A stretch of DNA of 64,000 bases. It comes from Sipunculus nudus. Taxonomy: Eukaryota > Annelida > Sipuncula > Golfingiida > Sipunculidae. Shown here piece by piece: positions 1 through 13,000 of the stretch. The notes beneath the pieces were generated by a model. The model was given only the letters and a program-made list of their open reading frames with translations. It did not search any database and was not told where the DNA came from. Position 1 is the first letter of the stretch. Every line of letters begins with the position of its first letter. The stretch covers positions 52,953,676 to 53,017,675 of the forward strand of contig CM049311.1 in NCBI GenBank assembly GCA_026874595.1, written 5' to 3'. Position numbers and translations under genes: made by a program.

Positions 1-1
1 A

Positions 2-3000
2 GAGGCTCAATCAGACGGACTTGCAAAACAGATCATGGAAAAGACCATAGGAAACAGGCCAGAAGTTACAATTAAGATGGCAGGTGTTTCGGTTAAGTGT
101 CTTGTTGATTCTGGATCTCAGGTTTCTACTGTGAGCGAGAGTTTCTTTGAGGACTATTTAAAACACTTAAGCGGTATAGGTCAAGTAGGACCAGTGGATT
201 GGTTGAGCTTAAAGGCGGCGAATGGTTTAGAGGTTCCTTACACTGGGCTGATAGTCACAGATGTTGTAGTCGACGGCGAAAGTGTCAAAGACGTTGGAAT
301 ATTGGTCGTCAAGGACACACCACATACGAAGGAGAAACGCACTGCCTTGCCTGGGGTGCTTGGAACAAACATAATGAATAAACTCATTAACTTCAAGGTC
401 AATATGGATGTGAATCAGGACAGAGTTGATGTCGAACATCCTCCAAAGTCTGGTTTTGTTCGTATCGTGGGGATCAACGAGATTATGATCCCACCAGAAT
501 CTGTACTGCAAGTTAAGGTGAGGAGTCCCCTAGGGAGTAGAAAATCGTTAGTTGAGCCTTTGAAGACACCACTTCCGGGTACTGTACAAGTCCCATCTAC
601 ATGTGTTGATGCCAGCAAAGGGTTTTTTACCCTGCCGTTGAGCAATTTTGGTCAAAGTACTGTAAAACTAAGGCCTGGTACTCGGATTGGACGGTTGGAA
701 GAACCAATAGACGTGAAGGAGTTACCTCAGGTTAAAGTAGAGTTGCAAGCCAATGAAATTTTGATATCTACACATTCTTGTGAATCTGAACATGGAGAAA
801 ATCTTCCGGAGGGATTAGAACTTCCACAAGTAGAGAAAAGGGAAACATTACGGAAATTTAAGGAACTCCTAGCAGAATACAGAGGTGTATTTGTGGAAGA
901 TACAGAGACACTAGGGCGGACCACAGTTGTGCAACATCCTATAAAGACTACGGATGAGATACCTATAGTGCAAGCATACAGGAGGATATCCCCTCATTTA
1001 TGGGAGGAAGTCAAAGAACATTTGAGAGAGCTGAGTCAGAAAGGCATCATTAGAGAAAGCTGCTCTCCATATGCATCACCAATTGTATTGGTACGTACGA
1101 AAAAAGGACGAATGAGAATCTATGTGGATTACAGGTTACTAAACCGAAAGATTCCAAGGGATGCCACACCTCTCCCAAGGATTAACGAATCCCTGGAGGC
1201 TCTAGCAAACTCACGACTTTTCACAACCTTAGACCTCGCGGCTGCTTACAACCAGATAGAGGTGCTAGAGGAGGACCGCCACAAAACGGCATTTACAACG
1301 CCTTTTGGGTTGATGGTGTACAACAGAATGCCGTTTGGTTTGTCAAACGCTCCAGCCACTTTTATGAGGCTAATGAATACGGTTTTCAAAAACGATATTC
1401 TCCAAACGGTTCTCATCTATTTAGATGACATAATCATTTTCAGTAGTACAGAGGAAGAACACCTTGATCGCTTTAGAAATGTCTTTGCCAAACTTGAGAA
1501 ACATGGGCTAAAATTACAAACAGACAAGTGTACCTTTATGAAGGAAAAGGTCCATTTTTTGGGACATGTCGTTTCCAAAGAAGGGTCAGTACAGATCCTG
1601 AAAAGATGAGGGCGGTATCAGATTGGGTCAGGCCAAAAACGCTTCAGGAGCTTCGCCGTTTTCTCGGATTTTTGATGTATAACGCCCGCTTTGTGAAAAA
1701 CTTTGCTCACAAGGCTGACCCGTTGCACAAGCTAGTTGCGGCAGCAATAGACAGGAGTAAATCACAGCGTCAGAACCGCGAGGACAAACATAGAGGAATT
1801 ATGGCAAGAGAAACATAAACAAGCCTTCAAAGACATCAAGGAGAGTCTTACCTCTGCCCCACTATTGGCTTACCCGGATTTTACAAAACGGTTCATACTA
1901 GAAGTTGATGCATCACATCAAGGATTAGGAGCCATACTAAGCCAGGAGCAGCATGATGGACGCAAAGTAGTTGCATATGCTAGCCGTGGACTCAGGAAGG
2001 CGGAACTAAACATGGAAAACTATAGCACCAGAAAGTTAGAGCTGTTGGCGCTCAAATGGGGCATTGAAAAATTTGCTGATTACTTGCAAGGAGCTCACTT
2101 TGAGGTCTGGACGGACAACAATCCATTGGTCTTCCTCCAGCAGAAAAGTAGACTTACCGCTGTAGAGCAGAGGTGGGTGTCAGCCCTAGCTGCTTTTGAC
2201 TTTACTATTAGGTATAGAGCAGGAAAAACAAACCGACATACAGATGCTCTTTCACGTCAGGAGGAGAGACCGTGGGATGTCCATGTAGACACAGGAACAG
2301 AGACTAATTGTGCAATTCTCTGTCAGACAACAGCTCTCTCGCACGAAATTTTAAGCTCAGGTATACAACAAATGGAGATAACAGGGGTAATGGATGAGGC
2401 TACTCCATGGCCGAACTACAATAAAATTGACCTGAGTCAGCTCCAGGACAATGACCCGGATATTGGTCTTGTAAAGAAATGTGGATGAAGAAACAGAGAT
2501 AGCCTCTTACCAGAGAAAGAAGTTTACCCGGAATCAGCAAGCTTTATTTAAGCAGTGGGACAGGTTAGAGGAGGATAATGGAATCCTCTACAGAAGAGTG
2601 AGAGATCCTCGTGCGGACGAACATAGGCAGATAGTATTGCCAGATATCCTCAAGGAAGAAGTCATGAAAGGTCTGCATGACCAACATGGCCATCAGGGCC
2701 GAGACCGTACGGAAATCTTAATAAGATCCAGATACTACTGGCCAGGTTTGCACAAGGATGTTGTACAGCACGTGCAGAGGTGCAACAGATGTGCCATTTC
2801 TAAGCAACAGAGGGTTAGAACACCTTTGGGAAAGCTGCTAGCCAGCCAGCCATTAGAAGTTGTCGCCATCGATTACACGCAGATCGAGAAGTCTGGTGAA
2901 GGCAAGGAGAACATTTTGGTCTTGACGGTGATCACTAGTGACCAGAAAGCCTCGACTGTAGCAAAAGTACTCGTTAGGGAGTGGTTTAGAAAATTCGGTC

Positions 3001-3963
3001 CACCCTTAAGAATTCACTCGGACCAGGGCCGTGATTTTGAGGCCAAAATTGTGCAAGAGTTATGTAAGTGTTATGGGGTTAAGACGTCACATTCCACACC
3101 CTACCATCCTCAAGGAAACGCCCAGGTTGAGCGTTTCAACCGATCTCTGCATGACTTGCTGAGGACACTTCCACCGGATAAAAAGAAGCATTGGCAAGAA
3201 TACTTAGGACACGTTACATTTGCATATAACACGACCCCGCATGCGAGCACGGGGTACACACCGTATTTTCTGCTCTATGGAAGAGAGGCACACTTGACCA
3301 TAGATATAAAGTTAGGGATCAGTACTCCCGAACCACCAGATGATATGCACGATTGGGTAGTAAAACACATGGGGAAAATGAAGTTGGCCTATAAGCATGT
3401 GCAACAAAGACTCCAAGTGGCAGCGGCAACGCGCAAGGAGATATATGATCGAAGGGCTAGACCAGCCCCACTTGAAGTGGGAACTCTAGCATTGAGACGT
3501 CGCCATGGCATCCAGGGTCTTAAAAAAATTCAAGATGCCTATTGTCCTGAGCCATACAAAGTTCTGCAAAGAAGAGGGCTTCAGGATGGCCCCTGTAGAT
3601 GGATTAGGAAATCCAACATGGGTGAAACGTGCAGATCTAAAGAAATGCCTTTTTCCTGTTGATGAGAATAAGGAAATCCAATCGGAACCTAATATATTGA
3701 ATTCTGAACGGACAGATGAGTCATCAGATGAGTCAGACCGAGAGGATTTCCATACAGAGATTGGACCTACTTGTGAACCATTGGGACATGAGAAGGGTCA
3801 AGATTATGGAGAGAGTCATTCCGAAATAGTCCCACGGCGGACCATGCGTCCAAACGCAGGACAGCATTCAAATCAACACATGGAACCCAAGTCCGTGGCT
3901 CATAAAGCTAGGACCAACCAGTTATTCATTGAAGGGCTTGACGATATAGAGATTGCCTATTGA
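2..3963 (+). pseudogene. pol: gypsy pol polyprotein remnant (PR-RT-RNase H-IN), frameshifted
   Basis: The frame is open to the left edge, so the Met at 35 is internal. Order seen: an aspartic protease with a VDSGSQVS active site near 100-130; RT from about 990 with YLDD at 1418-1429; RNase H from about 1850 with DASHQGLG and the later TDNNP; integrase from about 2640 with an HHCC finger (HDQHGH then CNRCAISK) and a DDE core (AIDYTQIE, HSDQG, QVERFN); then a C-terminal tail to 3963. Frames change near 1585 (one base apparently lost), 1790, 2480 and 3500. The integrase core also seems to lack a few residues between VLTV and the DQKAST block. Family knowledge: the intact protein copies RNA to DNA and inserts it into the genome. 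Inference: this copy is dead. Confidence 0.88.
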
Positions 3964-4207
3964 TATTTTGTTTAGTGGATGGCTTGTTCAGGAACAAGGG
4001 TATTAAGATTAGCAGTTGGTTCATTGTAATTATTGTCATTTGTTTTGTTTTGGTTAATCCTGAGAGGTTTAGCTTAGTAGTCCTGAAGTCAGACTGCTTT
4101 TCGTTCTTGTTGTTGATCTCATTGCTGACTGCAGTCTGTTGGGTTCCATTCCCAAGTTTTGCAGATGTTGTACATTCCAGAATGTACAAGGAATTAAGTT
4201 AGGTTTT

Positions 4208-4221
4208 AGGGGGGGGGAGGA
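4208..4221 (+). other. polypurine tract (plus-strand primer) of the gypsy element
   Basis: A nine-G run inside an uninterrupted purine block lies between the end of pol and the start of the probable LTR. This is the expected position of the RNase H-resistant primer for plus-strand synthesis in LTR retrotransposons. Confidence 0.6.
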
Positions 4222-5668
4222 CGTAGCAGTATGACATTTCGTCATAGCGCTAAGCTTATGTACAAGCGCGGTCATTTTTAAGGGATTTATTTACGGCCAG
4301 AATTCATGGAGTTCTTACGGTATTCCTTATAAGGAAAAAGCTGTTCCGGGTCTCGCTGCATGAAAACAGGACTCGCTGTGACGCTGTAGATTCATGTGAA
4401 TTTGACGCAAGATAAGAGGAGATAACTTCTGGTTCGTAGTTTCCAATCAATTTAACGTTTACTCTTTCGTTTCATGTTACGTTCATCACGTGTCAATTCT
4501 CAGTTCTTTCTTATTGCTCGACAGAAAGTTGACCAGAGCCAATACATCCCATAATTTATTAAATGGAATGTTCCCGTCTGGCTTATTTTGTAATCCATAA
4601 AATCCGCGAGTTTTCTGTATGCTTTCATGTGCATAATACTACAGAAGTTGTAAGTAATAGCCTTAATTTATGTGCTTGTTTTTTTATAGAATTCAAGTAA
4701 GTTGTGGTTTAGCGAATTTTCTAATATTCCGTGTTCTGTTGACCCAGGCTTGTGCCGTCATGGGTAGATGTGCTTGGCCGTCAGCTGGGCCTCTGTGGAC
4801 TGCTGTGTCGAGAAGCAGTTGGAGCTTTCATGGTGATGTTTCTGTACCTTGTGGTTACAAGCTGGGCATCTTATTGACGAGATCAACATAGACCAGTTGT
4901 GTCTTCATTCCGGTGTTGATGCTCTTGCCTGTCATGTAGTACTGGATTCATGGTACATGGTTTTATTTTATTTTCTTGGAGTACCAGTATCATTAATTAT
5001 GTGAAAGGATATGCTGGTGTTTAAATATTATCCTGTTAATATGTCTAAATTTATTGTACTTCGTTTCCCTTGGATTGACACTTTATCATATGATAATAGT
5101 ATTAGAATAGAGATGTGCATAAAGATATGAGAAGGCTGTATTAAGGAAATTCAGCTCAGGGATTAGCTACCCAGGTTATTTCTCATTATTATTATCTGGA
5201 TATAATACTGCATGCACATTTATATTTTCTGTGGTCAATCTATCATTTAAATGCACAGTAAAGGGAGACTTTTATTGTCTATTATTCCATGTGTAGATTT
5301 TGTATTTTTATATGGTACCTTGACTGTTAGATATAGATGTAATGAAACAATAATATGACAGTCATCATATCTCACACTGTTCATTAGCTCTACCTTTATT
5401 TAATACCGGTATATAATTTTTATGTTTCCACAGAGCCATTCCAGCCACGGTGTCGGCCACCTTTAACCTTTTAACCTTTTAACTTTAATTTTACTTGGTT
5501 TATAACCTGCACTTTCAACCTTTATACTTGACCTTGACCTTGTGCTTCTGCACTTGATGTACGTTATACCAGTGGGTTGTATTCACCCAGGACTCTAATA
5601 AAAAGTATGACACTCAACACTGCTGTACTTCATCTTTATGTACTACGAACCACCGTAGCACGCCTACA
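4222..5668 (+). repeat. probable 3' LTR of the gypsy element
   Basis: This ~1.45 kb non-coding stretch follows the polypurine tract. An AATAAA polyadenylation signal is at 5597-5602 and a CA-ending edge near 5667. The start (CGTAGCAG) and the end (CGCCTACA) are only loosely inverted, so the usual TG...CA ends are not clean. No second LTR is in the window for comparison, so the extent is an inference from position and the poly(A) signal. Confidence 0.5.
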
Positions 5669-8611
5669 TTTTATTTCAATTTTTAAAATAAAAAAATGAG
5701 CCAACATTTCTCATATAATTTAATACATCCCTAAACCCCGATAAAAAGCCCAGGTACCGAGTTTATCATCAATTATGAAATATAAAAAAAATAATTCTCA
5801 TGAATAAAGGCTTACTGAAGAAATATTTTGAAACGTGACACGCTTTGGTTCAACACATTTTATGCACGTGCACACATTATATGCAAGTGCACACATTATA
5901 TTTTATATGTATATTTTGATATTGTTTAATTTAGATATGCCGATTCAATTAATTGTTTGTCCATGTGGTGATGGAATTAGACGAATAAGTGTGACTCCTA
6001 TATAACATTTTGAGTTTATAAATTAGCAGGTGTATGTCATATGTATGTATATAAAACTAATTATTTAGTAAATGAATAAATATGTGTATTAGGTCATTAC
6101 ATGTCTATATCGCTGTAATATGAGACATTACTGATATGTTCATGAACATCGTATGTTACTATATTATCAGAGTATATCGAGTGATATCATATGACATAAT
6201 ACTCAGTGAAAAACGTCATAGTATTATAAAGGTAGCAAGAAAGAAATAAAATATTAATATTGTCATGTGTCCATACATTAAACACTTTAATCGCTTTAGG
6301 TACCCGTTTGTTCTGCACTTAAGAGACTGCAATCTTCGACCTGATCATAGCCAGACAATATAATAACCGAGCAAGCTTTTACTTTCACCCGTTTATGCAT
6401 CATATTCATAACTTTATTTCTATAAATAATATTTTTGTACTTTAAATTGAAACCAATGAGCTTTCTTTCTATTTTTCTTATCCCTAAAATTTTCATTTTG
6501 TTCTTATTGGTCAAATTTCCACACTAGCATATCAAAACGTACGATACTACACTCAGGACTATCGGAGAATAGAACAAACCAAGTAGTTCACAATCCATAT
6601 TAAACGATTCCAATTTCCTAAGAAGGTATAACGCTGCTGCCCTTTACGGTTTACAATGGTAACACTATTATCCCATTTAAGCCTGTCATCTATTAGTTCT
6701 CCTATATATTTATACTGTTATGTAATAGAAGGACTTCCGGCAGAAACATCTGGCTTCAATTCAGAGAGTACAGAGTTCTGTAAATGACAAATACTGCATT
6801 GCTTCACATGCTCTAACGAACCTCAACTAGGGATCTTTCAATAACTCGGTTACATGTTTTTATGTTTTTACATATGTTTTTATCAAGTACCTTGTGTACA
6901 AGTAGCCTGTAGATGAAATGTTTATACGTCAAAGAGGCTTTATAAGACCCTTTCCCAGCAAGGATTACCTTCACTTCCTTAATATGTATATGCAGAGTTA
7001 GCCGGTATCATAAAAATTATAAAAATAAGGCAGGTGAATAGTGACTTTAAGACCAAAGAAGAGCATTAAGCTGTAGGAAAATCATGATGAGAGATGATCG
7101 AAATATTTAAACCGATAATTTATGAATATAAATCATTTATGAAGATAGGTTGACGAAAGGTAATCTGAGCTATAGTAATAGCTATAGTGGATAAAGACTG
7201 GGCCTTAAGGGGCTGAAGCAACCCCCGCCCCCAGCGTACCTACCCGAAAACCCAGGAATCATTTTTAGCATATTTATTTACATTTATGAAGGTCAAATAC
7301 ATATTTCATAAAACAACCTACCATTTCAAGAAAAAAATGAAAAATTGTACAATAAGCGTGTTTCTATACGGAGCTCATATTTTTTTGTATTTTTTAAATA
7401 ATAAGGTACCCACAATGCATGCATGCAGACCTAAACATTTCTATTGGAGTGATTTCTAAGCCATGGCTTCGAATCCGCCGTTCAGGTAGAATGTTCCAGT
7501 TTCTTTAGGCTTTGACATCTTCCTTACGGATATGATTAATTAAATAATGAATTTTATATTGAACTTTTCTTCAACTCGCCTATCTTAGGGGAAATACAAA
7601 CTTGATTTATTTTAAATGAATTATGTTGTATTACCGTTCAGTTTAACACAGTATACATGGTCTTTGATCTTATAACTGCAATAGTAAACACTCTTAATGT
7701 ATACTGTCCCTTTAACGTTGCTTTGCTTTATGTCAATTCAGCATCGAATGGTTCGTACAAATGTGAAATTTTATCTCGAGATCTCGACTTAACATCTCGA
7801 GATCTCGAGGTAAATAATTTTTTTCTGTGTCTTAAATCAGCCTACGTAGCCAAGCGTTAAATGGTGCTTACTAACTATACCTTGTTTACTGGAAGTGCAG
7901 GGGAATATAGCGCATAGTCACCATTTCCCATCCACATCTGTACATAGGCTTTCCTTGTGTTTATTATCCGGGGGAATCCGACGGAATTTGAATATAAATA
8001 TTTGAATAGATAGGCATGAAAAATGCAACGTCCGCCAGAATTCGCTGGCAGAGTCGATACATTAAGCAAATGGACCCGTATTTACGGTGATAAAATCGGG
8101 TGTGCCAATAGAGTGACTGCTGTTGTGTGTACATGGCGGGAGTCATCAAACCAAAGTGAAATGAATTGATCCAAAAGTTTTCCGCTTTTATAACACAGAA
8201 GGGTTTCCTAACGCTTAAACATAGCCACGCCTGGCCGAAAACTTAGTCCGCTTATTGCTACGATCCAGACACATAAACTGTATGTATGTTTACTAGTTTA
8301 CCTTTATTTTTGTATTCTGTGTTGGTTTGGCTCGTTTTTTTGTGCTTATTAATCTTTCAAGCTTTTAGCACTCTATCAGTTACTTAGCCGAGGTATGGTT
8401 ATGTTTATCTAAAGGACACATCGGGTGCTTGATGTTTATGTTAAGAAAGTAATATCGACATTTTGATGAAAGATTCGATATTACAACTAACAAACCAGAA
8501 ATAATTTAAACTTTCTAAAACATAAATAGTCGCTTAGACAACTGAGGAATTTTACTATATGTATATATCTTGAATATTCATCAAACCATTCTCACTGCTC
8601 GAATACAGAGT
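5669..8611. other. AT-rich intergenic region upstream of GRL-1
   Basis: No open frame with recognisable similarity was found. A short direct repeat of a cacacattata-type motif lies near 5850-5900 and a CTCGAG-rich palindromic block at 7772-7812. The stretch must contain the GRL-1 promoter and any 5' UTR exon. A TATA-like run (ATGTATATATC) lies at about 8559-8569, but no start site can be fixed from sequence. Confidence 0.6.
7772..7812. repeat. CTCGAGATCTCGAG palindromic repeat block
   Basis: Two copies of an ATCTCGAGATCTCGA motif are separated by a few bases; the second is the perfect 14-bp palindrome CTCGAGATCTCGAG. It looks like a fragment of a dispersed simple repeat. No function is visible. 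Confidence 0.7.
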
Positions 8612-9623
8612 ATGGCAGTCGCACCGAGATCACCCCAAGAGCCGAGAGTAACCGACAACACTGATGACGTCACCAAAGCAGGTGAAGAACCAACAAATTC
8701 CCTCGCACAGTTCTATAGAAGAATGGAACTTTATCTCATGGTATCGGGATTATATTTCGGTCATCCATCGGGTGGGGCAAAAAGCATAATGATCAAATTG
8801 ATAAACATGGTTTTGGTCCTCATAGCAACAGCAAACACAGTGAGGTTTTTTCTGGCCTTTGAAGAAGGTGAACAGTTAGACACTGAACTCACATATAAGA
8901 TGTGTATGGCTGTGATTGCAGTGTTTACGTTTACCAATGTACATCTTCTGCTAAAGACAGGTAAACTTAAAGAAATGGAACGTCTTCATGCTAGGATAGA
9001 ATATGTAGAAATGGAGTTGAACCAACGTTATCACAAGAAAATGAAACGATTAACGACGGCAATTATCTCCGCTTTTGCTGTTTTTAATGTTTCCATGACA
9101 ACCGTTTCTGTGATAACAGTAAGCCTATTAGGTGAGACTATGGGTCGACTTCATGAATTCTCGGCTGCCCCCTTTAAGCAGAATTCAAAAGGGTTTGGCG
9201 TGATTCTGTATGCTGGAATTGTTATTAACATATATGGCGTCCAAGTCTGGTCGGCATGCTGTGTCCTGTTCATCACAACGTGCTATGTGTTATCAAAAGA
9301 ACTTGAACTTCTGAATATTAGTGTCAAGAAAGCAACAAGAAATGATGGAAGCTTCGCAGGAAATCTGGAGAGATTTCGCAGACAACATGACGTGATCTGC
9401 CAGATGGTTGGCGTGGCTGATGAAATGTTTTGTCATTACATCGGGGCATCTATGACGGTCGTTATAATACTGGCCTGTCTCCTGCTCAACGGTTTCGCCA
9501 GGGGTGTGACAGACCCCTCCTTGTTATTTGGACTCGTCGGACAGGCGACCACCGTGATAATTGTCACCATCACTATATTTGTCGGGTGTGTGGCCGTCAG
9601 CTGTCGGGTAAGTCGATGCGTAT

Positions 9624-9684
<61 letters not shown>

Positions 9685-9727
9685 GTTATATATTAGCTAC
9701 TGTACATAAAACCTTTCAAAATATTAT

Positions 9728-9778
<51 letters not shown>

Positions 9779-10033
9779 ATACGGACACCTCTGTACTAAG
9801 GGCAACTCCTATTTAAGGTCACTTACGGACAGTCCCTTAAAAGTAGGTACGGAAATTTATAACCTCCTTACTAAGGGCATCTCTCTATTGCGGGCAAAAT
9901 ATCCGGTCTCGTCAGTGTCCGTATTTCAGAGGGTCTACTGTATATATGTACAATGAAACTTTACCTCTTTTTGTAGAAAACCGCGAATGGAAAACTATAT
10001 ATTTTACAATGGGTACTATAGCTTTACTATATC

Positions 10034-10082
<49 letters not shown>

Positions 10083-13000
10083 GTAGCGGATCATCATGAT
10101 CGTTTATTATCTTTTGTAACAGGCGTCAGGTGTGGCCGAGTACCTGTTCCGGATAAACCTCGACTTGATGGATCCGGTCACAATCAATAAGGTACGTAAA
10201 CTATATAATTATAAATTTAAACAATGAACACTCAGAACAATGTCCTAAATAGATGGGTGAAAAATATTAATGTTAGGTTTTGGTTATAAAATTTTGTTAG
10301 ATTCCCCACAGAAAAGAATCCGATGGTTGACTATAATCGATAATCTTAAGATCGTTCTCTGTGCTTTAGCAAAACATAAAATGAGCCCGTCTGACAACAA
10401 TATCACGTTTTTGGTATTTCTTTATATCAGGGCCTGTATTTACTGATACCCATTATCAGACAGTATATCAAGTATATCACCCTTAGTAATTAAGAAAATT
10501 TTCGATAAAGCATGTTCTTCTAATACTGTTGACTAAATTTACTACCCGGTAGTACGGTATACCCTTATTACCGATATGCAACTTGCGACACCCCCGTTTT
10601 AATCTATTATCAAATGGCATTTCCGAAAAGTGGTTTCAAATTTTTTTGCGAGGTTAGAATTTAATATACCGATAAGAAATTGATTTACGACAGGAAAATA
10701 TTCCCAGAAGAGTGTAAGTTTGGGAATTAATCTGCAGAGAGTTTGGTGGCCATTAGACCAGTATCTAAATAGTAGAAGCTGGAGGAACACTCTTGTGATG
10801 ACCGCGCCCATCCTTCCGCCAGAGGTCGTATCTACTCGACACGATTCTCTTCTGTTTGGGCACTACCGGACGGCCGGGACTACTTGTATCAACTGTTAAA
10901 CTTCAAAATCCAAATTTCAAAATCCAAATTACATTTCAAGGAAACACCTTCTGTTTACTTTTCAATGCTTTCAATGTTTTCATGTTTACAAAATATTATT
11001 TATAGTCCTCACTTCAAAAACACCCATGTAATGTGACTTGTCTTGAAACAATTCTTATCAAACATACTCGAACGGACTCCGCCGCTGGCGTATTCAGAAA
11101 CCCAGATGCATTGTGCGGGTCAGAATATGACTGCAACAATCCCTAAACAGCAGAGTCGTACTCTTGGGAGTCCGAGTTTGTGCAGTGTGTAAAGCGTCCT
11201 CATGAGCAAATTACAGAGGATAGCGGTCACGAGAAGGCACTTTAATAGTTGTACTGCAACACTGTAGACTGGTGGTTCTTAATAAACACTAATCGAATAA
11301 TCATCGATATTAACGAAAAAATCAGCTGAACACTTTTAAACATGGACTGTAACGCATTCATTTAAAGAATTAGTTACTGAATTCTATGTACATAATGGAT
11401 GTTTATTATTTTAAACTGAAGGTTGCGCATGTGTTTAGATCCAGGTGTTCCTGCTACGGATAACCGGAAGTTCCATTGGCCTTACAGCAAGTCGGTTATT
11501 TGTCTTGGACAAGAGCGCCATCTTGACCGTAAGTCATCTAAAGTAAAACATCCGCCAACAAAAAGTATCAAAATGAAACACATAAAGGATAGAACCTGAA
11601 GTCGCATAAAAACTTTTACTTTCAACAAGCTCTATATCGTTCACAGGGCAACTGTTGCATGCTGTGAGGTCTTATGATTTACCATCGTTAGTTGGTCATT
11701 TGGCTAGTATGTCCGTCAGCAATTTTGATCAAAAAGTTGGTAACAAATTTGAATAAAATTTTGTGGACGTAACCGGAGCACCATAATAATAAGTTTTGGT
11801 TCAATTTTTTATCTATTATTATGTTATTACGTGTACTATTATAAGAAAGGTGTGACGTGTTCATTCCTGTCTAGGTCGAGATTGATTGGTTTAAAGTAAA
11901 AGACCATCTCTGTATCAGAAAGCACAGACAACTTTTGATTCAACCAAAGATACGGTGATCATGACACACATTTTCTTGGGCTTACATTCTTCTGTTTCCT
12001 GTGACACATATTTTCCTGAGCTCACATGTATGTGTTTCCTGTGACACATATTTTCCTTGGCTTACATTCTTCTGTTTCCAGTGATACATATATTTCTTGG
12101 CTTGCATGCACATGTTTCCTGTGACACATATTTTCCTGGGCCTACATCAATGTGCTTCCTGTAAAACATATTTTCCCGGGCTCACATTCATGTGTTTCCT
12201 GTGACACATATTTTCTGGGCGTTCATTCATGTGTCTCCTGTGAAACATATTTTCCTGGGCTAAAATTCATGTGTTTTCTGTGACACATATTTTCCTGAGC
12301 TTACATTAGTGTCTTTCCTGTGACTTATATTTTCCCGGGCTCACATTCATATGTTTCCTGTGACACATATTTTCTGGGCGTTCATTCATGTGTTTTCTGT
12401 GAAACATATTTTCCAGGCCTTAGATTCATGTGTTTCCTGTGACACATATTTTCCCGGGCTTACATTTGTGTGTTTCCTGTGACACATATTTTCTTGGCGT
12501 TCATTCATGTGTCTCCTGTGACACATATTTTCTTGGGCTAAAATTCATGTGTTTCCTGTGACATATTTTCTGGACTTTCATTCATGTGTCTCCTGTGACA
12601 CATATTTTCCTGGGCTAAAATTCATGTGTTTTCTGTGACAAATATTTTTCTGAGGTTACATTAGTGTCTTTCCTGTGACATATATTTTTTCTAGGCGTTC
12701 ATTCATGTGTTTTCTGTGACATATTTTCCAGGCCTTACATTCTTGTGTTTCCTGTGACACATATTTTCCTGGGGATACATATGTGTGTTTGCTGTGACAT
12801 ATTTTCCCGGGCTCACATTTATGTGTTTCCTGTGACACATATTTTCTGGGCGTTTATTCATGTATCTCCTGTGAAACATATTTTCCTGGGCTAAAATTCA
12901 TGTGTTTTCTGTGACAAATATTTTCCTGAGGTTACATTAGTGTCTTTCCTGTGACATATATTTTTCTAGGCGTTCATTCATGTGTTTTCTGTGACATATT

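Larger units (their letters stand above)
1..5668 (+). mobile_element. Ty3/gypsy LTR retrotransposon, 3' portion (5' end outside window)
   Basis: A decayed pol region (protease, RT, RNase H, integrase order) runs from the left edge to about 3963. A polypurine tract at 4208-4221 and a probable 3' LTR follow. The order protease-RT-RNase H-integrase is that of Ty3/gypsy (Metaviridae-like) elements. The 5' LTR, primer-binding site and gag lie outside the window, so the target duplication cannot be checked. At least four frame breaks in pol show that the copy is not functional. The 3' limit is taken from the first CA after the last LTR-like sequence and could be off by tens of bases. Confidence 0.85.

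Noticed and set aside
8570-8611. Upstream extension of the GRL-1 frame from 8570
   Set aside because: 8570 is TTG, not ATG; the first ATG is at 8612.
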